Source: an uncultured Bacteroidota bacterium (GTDB lineage: Bacteria > Bacteroidota > Bacteroidia > Chitinophagales > Chitinophagaceae). From it: DNA of 7,583 bases. Positions 1 to 5,870 of the stretch are shown one piece after another (the stretch's first letter is position 1; the number at the start of each line of letters is the position of its first letter). The notes below the pieces were generated by a model, which had not been told where the DNA came from, ran no database searches, and saw only the letters and a program-made list of their open reading frames with translations. The stretch spans positions 1-7,583 of the forward strand of contig CAIWHI010000425.1 of the NCBI GenBank assembly GCA_903912435.1, given 5' to 3'. Made by a program: the position numbers and the translations under genes.

Positions 1-792
1 GACATGAAGGTACACGCCAAGATATGCCTGATAAAGAAGCGGGAATTTAATAAGACTAAACAATATTGCTTTGTATCAACAGGCAACCTTAACGAAAATA
101 CAGCCAGATATTATGGTGACCATTGCCTCTTCACCACAAATAGTAAGATAATAGGCGACCTGAACAGGGTATTCGATTATCTGGAAGACCCAATTAAGAA
201 GCCTAATAACCTACGCAATTGTAAAACGCTGCCTGTATCGCCCACAAGTATGCGTAATGTAATGCTGGCCAATATTGAAAAAGAAATAAAGGTAGCCAGA
301 AGGAAAAAACCGGCTAATGTGACCATAAAACTAAATAGCCTTGTTGATGAGGTATTGATTGAGAAAATATATGCGGCAGCTAAGGCCGGGGTGAAAGTGA
401 ATATGATAATTAGGGGTATCTGCTGTGCTTATACCCAACAAAAATCATTCAAAGACAGGCTTAAGGCTATTAGTACAATTGATGATTATCTTGAACATGC
501 AAGGGTTTTTGTATTTGCCAATGACAATGTGCCACAGGTTTATATTTCTTCAGCCGACTGGATGGTGCGCAACCTTGACCACCGGGTAGAGGTGGCCCGT
601 CCTATATTTGATAAAATAATACAGAAGGAATTGATAGAAATCCTCAATATTCAGCTTGCGGAGAACGTAAAAGGCCGTATCTTGGACAACGAACAGACCA
701 ACAACTATGTTCAAAAGCAGGAAGGTAGTCCTGAGGTTCGCTCACAGGTAGCTATTTACAATTATTTGAAAAATAAACAATATAACCATTGA
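1..792 (+). CDS. ppk1: Polyphosphate kinase 1, C-terminal part (5' end outside window)
   Basis: PPK1 reversibly transfers the gamma phosphate of ATP to a growing polyphosphate chain through a phosphohistidine intermediate. The visible 263 residues cover the two C-terminal phospholipase-D-like domains. Numbering from the ATG at base 4, the motif KVHAK holds His4, matching the phosphorylated His435 of E. coli PPK. STGNLNENTARYYGD follows, with Tyr37 at the Tyr468 position. IIRGICC carries Arg137 (Arg564) and DDYLEHARVF carries His165 (His592). The C-terminal VRSQVAIYNYLK resembles the family end RAQLAIYDYIK. These matches are from memory of the E. coli sequence. The ATG at base 4 is internal: the frame is open to the window edge and the family is about 700 residues long. 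The residue aligning with E. coli His454 is Phe23. The stop TGA (790-792) overlaps the start of the next gene by 4 nt, so the two are probably translated in tandem. Identification is very secure. Confidence 0.97.
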   Translation, partial: DMKVHAKICLIKKREFNKTKQYCFVSTGNLNENTARYYGDHCLFTTNSKIIGDLNRVFDYLEDPIKKPNNLRNCKTLPVSPTSMRNVMLANIEKEIKVARRKKPANVTIKLNSLVDEVLIEKIYAAAKAGVKVNMIIRGICCAYTQQKSFKDRLKAISTIDDYLEHARVFVFANDNVPQVYISSADWMVRNLDHRVEVARPIFDKIIQKELIEILNIQLAENVKGRILDNEQTNNYVQKQEGSPEVRSQVAIYNYLKNKQYNH

Positions 793-1694
793 TACTTGCG
801 GCTATTGATATTGGCTCTAATGCTGCCCGGCTTTTGATTTGCGAAACCTCTATATACAAAGATAATGTAGTTGATTACACCAAACTTTCGCTTGTTAGAA
901 TCCCCCTACGACTGGGTTTTGATGTATTTGACAATGGTTTTGTATCAGATACCAAGAAGCATAAGCTGATAGAAACGCTTAAGGCTTACCGCATATTAAT
1001 GAATATTTATGGGGTAGAAGCCTATAAAGCATGTGCAACATCGGCCATGCGCGATGCAAGCAATAGTAAAGAGATACTTGCTGAGATATTTGCCGAAACC
1101 GGATTTGAAATAAAAATTATTACCGGCCAGGAAGAAGCCAACATTATTTACGAAACCCATATTGCCGAAAAACTAAGTGATAATAAATCTTACCTATACA
1201 TTGATGTGGGTGGTGGTAGCACTGAGGTTACCTTATTCTCTGATAACCATACCATCTTTAAGGAGTCATTTAATATAGGCACCATACGCCTACTACACGA
1301 AAAAGTGACTAATGAGCAATGGGAGCATATGAAGTGGTATATAAAAACCTATGCACGTGGCTACCAGCCACTGGAAGCTATTGGTACAGGTGGAAATATC
1401 AATAAAATATTTTCGATTTCTAAGCGTAAGGAAGGCCGGCCCCTACCGCTTGACTTGCTAAAGGATTATTACAAGGAATTGAGTTTTACCCCCCTTGCGG
1501 AAAGAAAACACCTCTACCAGTTTCGCGATGACAGGGCCGATGTAATTGTACCGGCATTGCAGATATACATATCGGTGATGCGCTGGGCACTAGCCGAAGA
1601 AATATATGTACCCAAGATAGGTCTTGCAGACGGCCTTATTAAGATTTTGTATAGCGAAAGGATGGCAGCGAAGGCGGGGAAGGTGGAAGTGTAA
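789..1694 (+). CDS. ppx: Exopolyphosphatase, short Ppx/GppA family
   Basis: This is a 301-residue member of the ASKHA-fold Ppx/GppA phosphatases, which remove terminal phosphates from polyphosphate or hydrolyse pppGpp. Seen: phosphate-1 motif AAIDIGSNAARLLI (residues 4-17), ACATSAMRDA (81-90), ITGQEEA (111-117) with the acidic pair where the catalytic glutamate lies, phosphate-2 motif YIDVGGGSTE (137-146), SFNIGTIRL (160-168), and the late glycine-rich nucleotide-fold motif EAIGTGGNINK (196-206). At about 300 residues it lacks the C-terminal HD-like domains of the roughly 500-residue E. coli enzymes, as is usual for the short form. The start is TTG at 789, fixed on one side by an in-frame TAA at 783-785 and on the other by the first motif beginning at residue 4. 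No Shine-Dalgarno is visible and the start overlaps the ppk1 stop (TTGA), which suggests translational coupling. The gene context favours polyphosphate over pppGpp as substrate; that is inference. Confidence 0.94.
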   Translation: MILAAIDIGSNAARLLICETSIYKDNVVDYTKLSLVRIPLRLGFDVFDNGFVSDTKKHKLIETLKAYRILMNIYGVEAYKACATSAMRDASNSKEILAEIFAETGFEIKIITGQEEANIIYETHIAEKLSDNKSYLYIDVGGGSTEVTLFSDNHTIFKESFNIGTIRLLHEKVTNEQWEHMKWYIKTYARGYQPLEAIGTGGNINKIFSISKRKEGRPLPLDLLKDYYKELSFTPLAERKHLYQFRDDRADVIVPALQIYISVMRWALAEEIYVPKIGLADGLIKILYSERMAAKAGKVEV

Positions 1695-1726
1695 GCAAAC
1701 TGTTTTTTTTGTCTGGAATTTCATTT

Positions 1727-1745
1727 TGCCCAGGTTGGCTGGGCA
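1727..1745 (+). terminator. Possible weak terminator hairpin after ppx
   Basis: TGCCCAG (1727-1733) and CTGGGCA (1739-1745) form a perfect 7-bp stem with a 5-nt loop, 32 nt after the ppx stop. Only three T follow, so intrinsic termination would be weak. A T8 run at 1703-1710 precedes the stem instead of following it. The rest of the 192-nt gap (1695-1886) shows no RNA gene or convincing promoter. The hairpin could equally be an RNA-stability element between ppx and the outer-membrane protein gene. Confidence 0.3.
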
Positions 1746-1886
1746 TTTGCATGCTATTCAAGTAACCTATTATCACAAATTCCTAGCTTTATCCACCAAT
1801 ATTCCCTTTCGGCGCGGTTTTTGTATCTGTTTATATAAAATGCCGGAAAAAATAATCTTGTTTATATTATACTTGTCTAAAAGTGC

Positions 1887-3749
1887 GTGTTGGCTGCCAT
1901 AAATCCATATAAAATATTCCTGTTATTTTGTTGCCTTATGGCGGGGAGGGATGGCATGGCCCAAATTGTGGGTAAGGCTGATACCATTAACTTCAAAAAA
2001 CTACATTTTACCAATAGTAAGTTCATCAATAATCTGTTCAGGCAGGCAGTGAACTCCGTGAGCCGGAATCCGGGTGATGATAATTATGGCTGGGATATTG
2101 GTAAAAGTGAGGCCCCCTATCTAAAATACCAGGGTAAGGTGATTAGGAATATTGATATCCAAACTATCCCCTTTGGTGGCTCCGTTAAGGATAAGAGTAA
2201 AGGCAAGAAAAACTTCACCTCCAGAGTGGGTAATAAGCTCCATACCAATACCAAGCAATTTGTAATAAAGGACAACCTTTTTATAAGGGAAAACACCCCC
2301 CTGAATGCCTATATGGTTGCGGACAATGAGCGTTACCTGCGTTCGCGCGAGTATATACAGGATGCCCGTATAGAGGTAGTGCCTATTAAGGGTAACCCTG
2401 ATTCGGTAGATATCAGGGTGTATACCAAAGATTTATTCAGTATCGCCGGAGGTGCGGCATCAGATGCGTTCAACCATATAAATGGGAATATATATGAAGC
2501 CAATCTGGCAGGTATGGCACAGAGGATAGAATTCAATGGCTTGTTTGATTATAACCGTAGTCCTAATTTTGGTTATGGAGGATTGTATCGCAAACTAAAT
2601 GTATTGCACTCATATATTGATGCAACAATAGGCTACAATACCATGAACATAAGCCCTTATACACGTGAGGAAGAAACTACCCAATATTTGTCGTTGACGC
2701 GTAACCTTGTCTCCCCATATTCCCGGTTTGCCGGGGGGCTGGTGCTCAGCCATAATGAAGCCTATAATATTTATCATTCCCCCGAAAATATTATTTACAA
2801 ATATTCCTACGACTTGTTTGATGGGTGGGCTGGTTATAACTTAGGCATTAAAAAACTTACTGCTAAGAATAATACAATTAGGGACAGGCACTTTCTGGCT
2901 TTCAGATTTTATGATCGCAATTTTAATTTGTTGCCTAAGCAGGTAACCACTTTTGACCCTGTATTTAATAATTCAAGGGCATATCTGGCCCAGTTCACCT
3001 TCTTCAGGCAGGAGTATTTTAAGACTCAATATATCTATGGTTTTGGCACTACTGAGGATTTACCCTATGGATATAATATCTCCTTAACCGGCGGCTGGCA
3101 CGAGCAATGGATTAATAAGCAATCTCTGCAAAGGCCCTATGCAGGGCTCAATGTGAATCATTATATAACCACCAAGGGTGGTGATTTTATTCAGCTCTAT
3201 TTGCGTACAGGTGCCTTTATGCATGATGGTCAAATACAGGATGCCAGCTATTTGGTAGGTGCAACTGCATGGAGCAGGTTGCTTTTCCTTGGTAGTACCA
3301 AAATAAGGCAGTATATCAATACAAGCTATACCCATCTATATGATAGGGTTACCTATGCGCCTCTACGCCTGGATAATGATTATGGCCCGAGGGGATTTTT
3401 GACTGATTCGGCATATGGGTCAAGGAGGTTAAGTGTGCAATTGGAGACAGAATTTTATTTTAAGTTTAAGTTCCTGGGTTTTCAGTTTGCACCTTTCCCT
3501 TACGGTGACTTATCGCTTATATCGGGTGAGCACCAGCAATTTAGTAATGCCTCATTATATACTAGTTTAGGCGGTGGGGTAAGAGCCCGAAACCCTAACC
3601 TTGTATTTGAAACCATAGAAATAAGGGCATTTTTCTTCCCGGTGGCGCCCGCCAATATGAAGGGATTCAAAGTAGTAGTGAATGCTAATATCAAGTACAA
3701 ATACTCAAGTAATTATATTACTGCACCTAATCTGGTGCAGTTGAATTGA
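1887..3749 (+). CDS. Exported POTRA-like / outer-membrane beta-barrel protein (BamA/TamA-like)
   Basis: A 620-residue protein probably located in the outer membrane. The N-terminus has a hydrophobic core (IFLLFCCLMAG, residues 10-20) and a likely signal peptidase I cut after GMA, before Gln26. Residues about 83-182 read like a POTRA domain: GKVIRNIDIQTIPFGG, then NKLHTNTKQFVIKDNLFIRENTPL, NERYLRSREYIQDARIEV and SVDIRVYTKDLFSI, the pattern seen in BamA/TamA/Omp85 proteins. From about 185 to the end the sequence alternates aromatic and polar residues with many Tyr, Phe and Gly turns, as in a large transmembrane barrel. Only one POTRA-like unit is evident, against five in BamA, so this is unlikely to be BamA itself. 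The C-terminus (NLVQLN) lacks the usual terminal aromatic residue. The start is GTG at 1887 or TTG at 1890, because TAA at 1878-1880 closes the frame upstream and the next ATG (1938) would lose the signal peptide. The cargo or partner is not recognisable. The family call is moderate, the outer-membrane call strong. Confidence 0.8.
   Translation: MLAAINPYKIFLLFCCLMAGRDGMAQIVGKADTINFKKLHFTNSKFINNLFRQAVNSVSRNPGDDNYGWDIGKSEAPYLKYQGKVIRNIDIQTIPFGGSVKDKSKGKKNFTSRVGNKLHTNTKQFVIKDNLFIRENTPLNAYMVADNERYLRSREYIQDARIEVVPIKGNPDSVDIRVYTKDLFSIAGGAASDAFNHINGNIYEANLAGMAQRIEFNGLFDYNRSPNFGYGGLYRKLNVLHSYIDATIGYNTMNISPYTREEETTQYLSLTRNLVSPYSRFAGGLVLSHNEAYNIYHSPENIIYKYSYDLFDGWAGYNLGIKKLTAKNNTIRDRHFLAFRFYDRNFNLLPKQVTTFDPVFNNSRAYLAQFTFFRQEYFKTQYIYGFGTTEDLPYGYNISLTGGWHEQWINKQSLQRPYAGLNVNHYITTKGGDFIQLYLRTGAFMHDGQIQDASYLVGATAWSRLLFLGSTKIRQYINTSYTHLYDRVTYAPLRLDNDYGPRGFLTDSAYGSRRLSVQLETEFYFKFKFLGFQFAPFPYGDLSLISGEHQQFSNASLYTSLGGGVRARNPNLVFETIEIRAFFFPVAPANMKGFKVVVNANIKYKYSSNYITAPNLVQLN
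3720..3741. terminator. Hairpin at the convergent OMP/AraC junction
   Basis: ACTGCACC (3720-3727) and GGTGCAGT (3734-3741) form a perfect 8-bp stem with a 6-nt loop inside the last codons of the outer-membrane protein gene. It ends 8 nt before the stop codon of the regulator on the other strand. No T run follows on the + strand. On the - strand the stem is followed by AATATAATTACTT, which is A/T rich but not a clean U tract. Because the two genes have no intergenic space, this is the best candidate for a shared, possibly bidirectional, 3' end. The role is inference. Confidence 0.4.
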
Positions 3750-4649
3750 TTATGCCAACAACTCACAGGGCTTCAAACCTGTGATGCGCTTAAAGGCAGT
3801 ACTGAAATGAGAAATACTGCTATAGCCCAGGGTGTTGGCTACCTCGGTTACCGACAAGCCATGATGTTGCAATAGAACTTTTGCCTTGTTGATACGCATT
3901 TCTTGCTGAAACTCGTGAATTGTTTTTCCCAATATTGCTTTAAATCCTTTTTTAAGGTAGCATTCGTTCATGGCTACCTTGCGCGATAACTCCTTGATGG
4001 TTATAGCCTGGTCTATGTTTTGTTCCAGATAATTACGGGCATCATTTATTTTCTCGCGCTCACTTTCATACACCAGAAACCTACAGGCTGGTACCGGACA
4101 GGCCATAAAGGGGATAGTGATGCACTCTAATGCCCTGCGAAGCAGGTGCATGGCCGTTTGGCTTTGGTGCAGCGATTTTATGAAGGGCGTGGCGGGCAAA
4201 TCGTTTTGCAATTGCACAAGTAGAGCCCTGGCCTGCGAACATACCGGAAACTGCTGTTCGCTTGATTCATCGAACCTAAAAGGCTGGTTGGCTAATAATA
4301 ATTCGGGAGGGTACTGTTGGAAGAAAGCCGGTAAAAATTGTAAGGAGCATACCCTGGCATTTATAGAATTGGTTTCCTCAAACTGTAAAAAACATATTTG
4401 TAGGCAAAATTCCTCATCATCAATGGGGAATAGGTAAAGCATGCCCCTATCTTCGGGCTGGCCGTCTTCCGGCATTGCTACATCAAGCCATTCTACTAGT
4501 ATATTGTAGGTAATAGACTGTTGCAACGTATTCAAAACATGGGTATCCGCTCCTAAAAAGCGGTCAAGCGCACCCGAATGTCTTTGTTTTGAAATGGCAA
4601 CTGCTGGCATTGCCACAAAGATAAGAACCTGTGGAATGCAAATCGTCAT
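3750..4649 (-). CDS. AraC-family transcriptional regulator
   Basis: A DNA-binding regulator of up to 299 residues. The last 100 or so residues form the AraC double helix-turn-helix. The first helix-turn-helix is ITIKELSRKVAMNECYLKKG, and the second includes SVTEVANTLGYSSISHFSTA followed by the signature FKRITGLKPCELL. The N-terminal two thirds (LVEWLDVAMPEDG, GMLYLFPIDDEEF, QFEETNSINARV and onward) is presumably the sensing or dimerising part; I do not recognise its ligand. The protein has ten cysteines, including CX7CX4C at ECITIPFMACPVPAC just before the DNA-binding domain. The start is uncertain. ATG at 4649 gives an odd hydrophobic N-terminus (MTICIPQVLIFVAMPAVAIS); ATG at 4610 (MPAVAISKQRH) would remove half of it. 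The stop TAA directly abuts the stop of the convergent gene. The divergent thioredoxin-fold gene is a candidate target, as AraC-type genes often regulate neighbours; this is inference. Confidence 0.92.
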   Translation of the reverse strand: MTICIPQVLIFVAMPAVAISKQRHSGALDRFLGADTHVLNTLQQSITYNILVEWLDVAMPEDGQPEDRGMLYLFPIDDEEFCLQICFLQFEETNSINARVCSLQFLPAFFQQYPPELLLANQPFRFDESSEQQFPVCSQARALLVQLQNDLPATPFIKSLHQSQTAMHLLRRALECITIPFMACPVPACRFLVYESEREKINDARNYLEQNIDQAITIKELSRKVAMNECYLKKGFKAILGKTIHEFQQEMRINKAKVLLQHHGLSVTEVANTLGYSSISHFSTAFKRITGLKPCELLA

Positions 4650-4696
4650 AGTTATGTAGCAGGTTTGATTCAGACTTTACTAATGGGAAATGTTAT

Positions 4697-4704
4697 TATA
4701 TTTG
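4697..4704 (+). promoter_or_regulatory. Candidate Bacteroidota -7 promoter box
   Basis: TATATTTG matches the Bacteroidota -7 consensus TAnnTTTG exactly, 20 nt before the ATG at 4725. No good -33 TTTG lies at the usual distance; the nearest similar words are TTTA at 4676-4679 and TTTG at 4664-4667, both off-spacing. If used, transcription would begin near 4711. This rules out the upstream TTG at 4665 as start and supports the ATG at 4725. Confidence 0.4.
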
Positions 4705-4724
4705 TTGACACCTTCAATTTATAT

Positions 4725-5291
4725 ATGCGCCAATTATTTGTATTGCTTGTACTCCTTGTCCTAATACCAAAGGCATACGCACAGCCAAATGCAACAGTCA
4801 AAAAAAGCCCCTGGTCGTTTGAATATCTGGATAGTGTAAATGATACCCACAAAGGTGAAACCTATCCAGGTTTTGAAGTTATAAGCACTGAAGGAAAACT
4901 GATAAGCAATGAGACTATTAAAGGTAAGGTTACCTTATTTATTTTTTGGTTTGAGGGGTGCTCGGGTTGCAAACAGGAAATTAATGAACTGAACGCCCTA
5001 TACAATAGCCTTAAAAATAACCAAGATGTTGAATTTATGGCTCTTACCTATGATGAAAAGGAGAGCCTGCCTGATTTTTTGAAAAAATTCAATATGCATT
5101 ATCCCGTAGCCACCACGGGCAATATTGCTGAATTCAAGAAGCTATGCTACCACATGGCAAGCCCAAGTATAGTACTATTAGATAAGAAGGGCCAGGTAAA
5201 TTACCTGGCCCTAAGGTCTGTATCATTTGATGAAGTGGAACACCACGTATCAATAAAAACGTTGTTGGGTATGATAAGGGGATTAATTTAA
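4725..5291 (+). CDS. Exported thioredoxin-fold protein with CSGC site (TlpA/AhpC-TSA-like)
   Basis: A 188-residue protein, probably periplasmic, that would reduce or exchange disulfides. The ATG at 4725 gives a textbook signal peptide: MRQ, a long Leu/Val core, then KAYA with cleavage before Gln20. A longer frame open to TTG 4665 would bury this signal behind 20 extra residues and is not preferred. The mature part has the thioredoxin pattern: TYPGFEVISTEGK (47-59), the strand KVTLFIFWFEGCSGCKQEI (68-86) with redox cysteines Cys79 and Cys82, and the cis-proline segment ASPSIVLLDKKGQ (145-157, Pro147). The CxxC is CSGC instead of the CxPC of many TlpA/ResA proteins. A third cysteine, Cys141, sits in KLCYHMASPS just before the cis-proline. 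Partner proteins cannot be deduced. The gene diverges from the AraC regulator and converges on the VOC gene with only 17 nt between stops. An unusual palindrome lies inside the coding sequence. Confidence 0.88.
   Translation: MRQLFVLLVLLVLIPKAYAQPNATVKKSPWSFEYLDSVNDTHKGETYPGFEVISTEGKLISNETIKGKVTLFIFWFEGCSGCKQEINELNALYNSLKNNQDVEFMALTYDEKESLPDFLKKFNMHYPVATTGNIAEFKKLCYHMASPSIVLLDKKGQVNYLALRSVSFDEVEHHVSIKTLLGMIRGLI
5188..5212. repeat. 25-nt near-perfect palindrome inside the thioredoxin-fold gene
   Basis: AGGGCCAGGTAA (5188-5199) and TTACCTGGCCCT (5201-5212) are exact reverse complements around a single A at 5200. As RNA it would fold into about a 10-bp stem with a 5-nt loop. It encodes about residues 155-163 (KGQVNYLAL). 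On the - strand the stem is followed by TTCTTATCT, about 96 nt past the stop of the VOC gene, so it could serve as that gene's terminator within the opposing gene. On the + strand no T run follows. Confidence 0.75.
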
Positions 5292-5308
5292 AGCCCTTAA
5301 TAGTGCGA

Positions 5309-5734
5309 TTATTTCGTAACCTGGTCACCAAACATCTTTGCGAATTCCTCATCGTTAGACTCCCACAGTTCTATTTTAGTGCCTTCGGGGTCTACAATGT
5401 GGGCAAATTTACCATAGTCATATACCTGCATTTCGCCTAGTATTTCTATGCCTTCGTTTTTTAATTCGCCTAGCAACCATTCCAGGTTTTCGACCCTGAA
5501 GTTGAGCATATACTCTTTTTCTGATGGGGCGAAGTAGGTAGTTTCCTTTTTGAAGGCAGTCCAGATATTGAATCCTTTCTTTTCCGGTTCATCGGAATGC
5601 CTCCATTCGAAAGTGGCACCATAATCATCAGTGTTCAGACCCAAGTGGCTTTTATACCATTCCCTTATTGCTGCCGGATCCTGGCATTTTACAAATATTC
5701 CACCTATGGCGGTCACTCTTTTTGGCTGGGACAT
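5309..5734 (-). CDS. VOC-superfamily (glyoxalase/bleomycin-resistance fold) protein
   Basis: A 141-residue cytoplasmic protein of the vicinal-oxygen-chelate fold, built from two beta-alpha-beta-beta-beta halves. The first half starts at AIGGIFVKCQDPAAIREWYKSHLGL (9-33). The second starts near KEYMLNFRVENLEWLLGELKNEGI (73-96) and ends in the hallmark FAHIVDPEGTKIELWE (110-125). The usual first ligand histidine of each half is not seen: the strands read GGIFV and MLNFRV. Glu122 in the last motif matches the common C-terminal acidic ligand. The substrate and even metal use are therefore unclear; small proteins of this type include glyoxalases, dioxygenases, drug-binding proteins and many of unknown role. 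ATG at 5734 is the natural start, 26 nt after the end of an intrinsic terminator on the same strand. No Shine-Dalgarno or convincing promoter is visible in that interval. The 3' end faces the thioredoxin-fold gene. Confidence 0.88.
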   Translation of the reverse strand: MSQPKRVTAIGGIFVKCQDPAAIREWYKSHLGLNTDDYGATFEWRHSDEPEKKGFNIWTAFKKETTYFAPSEKEYMLNFRVENLEWLLGELKNEGIEILGEMQVYDYGKFAHIVDPEGTKIELWESNDEEFAKMFGDQVTK

Positions 5735-5760
5735 ATTGTCAAATTTTGTGTGCTAAATTT

Positions 5761-5790
5761 AAAAAAAGTCCTGATTATTAATCAGGACTT
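5761..5790 (-). terminator. Strong intrinsic terminator downstream of the small exported protein gene
   Basis: AAGTCCTGATT (5766-5776) and AATCAGGACTT (5780-5790) form a perfect 11-bp stem with a 3-nt loop. Read on the - strand it is followed at once by five more T (5765-5761), making a T7 run with the stem end. It would end transcripts coming from the UbiD gene and the small exported protein gene. It lies 81-110 nt past the stop of the small exported protein gene; the sequence between them (5791-5870) shows no gene. Confidence 0.9.
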
Positions 5791-5870
5791 AATATTATTT
5801 TTCAATAAAATTAATAACTATCTATCCAGACATTTATTGCCTGAAAATATTGGGTGAAAAGTAGCCTGAA

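Noticed and set aside
1868..1875. TATACTTG as a -7 promoter box for the barrel gene
   Set aside because: One mismatch to TAnnTTTG, no -33 element at the right distance, and it would place the transcript start within a few bases of the start codon.
1624..1902. 92-residue + strand open frame across the ppx end and the following gap
   Set aside because: It starts inside ppx in another frame, overlaps the start of the barrel gene and has no recognisable domain; the composition looks like translated non-coding AT-rich DNA.
2722..2735. CCCGG-TTTG-CCGGG stem in the barrel gene
   Set aside because: Short 5-bp stem in mid-gene, explained by codon content; no sign of function.
4117..4437. 106-residue + strand frame opposite the AraC gene
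   Set aside because: Entirely antisense to a convincing AraC-family gene, low-complexity Cys/Ser-rich translation, no start signal.
4665..4724. TTG at 4665 as the start of the thioredoxin-fold gene
   Set aside because: It would put 20 residues before a textbook signal peptide and lies upstream of the probable transcription start; ATG 4725 fits better.
5275..5299. TAAGGG / CCCTTA inverted repeat around the stop codon of the thioredoxin-fold gene as a terminator
   Set aside because: Only 6 bp with a 13-nt loop and no T run after it.
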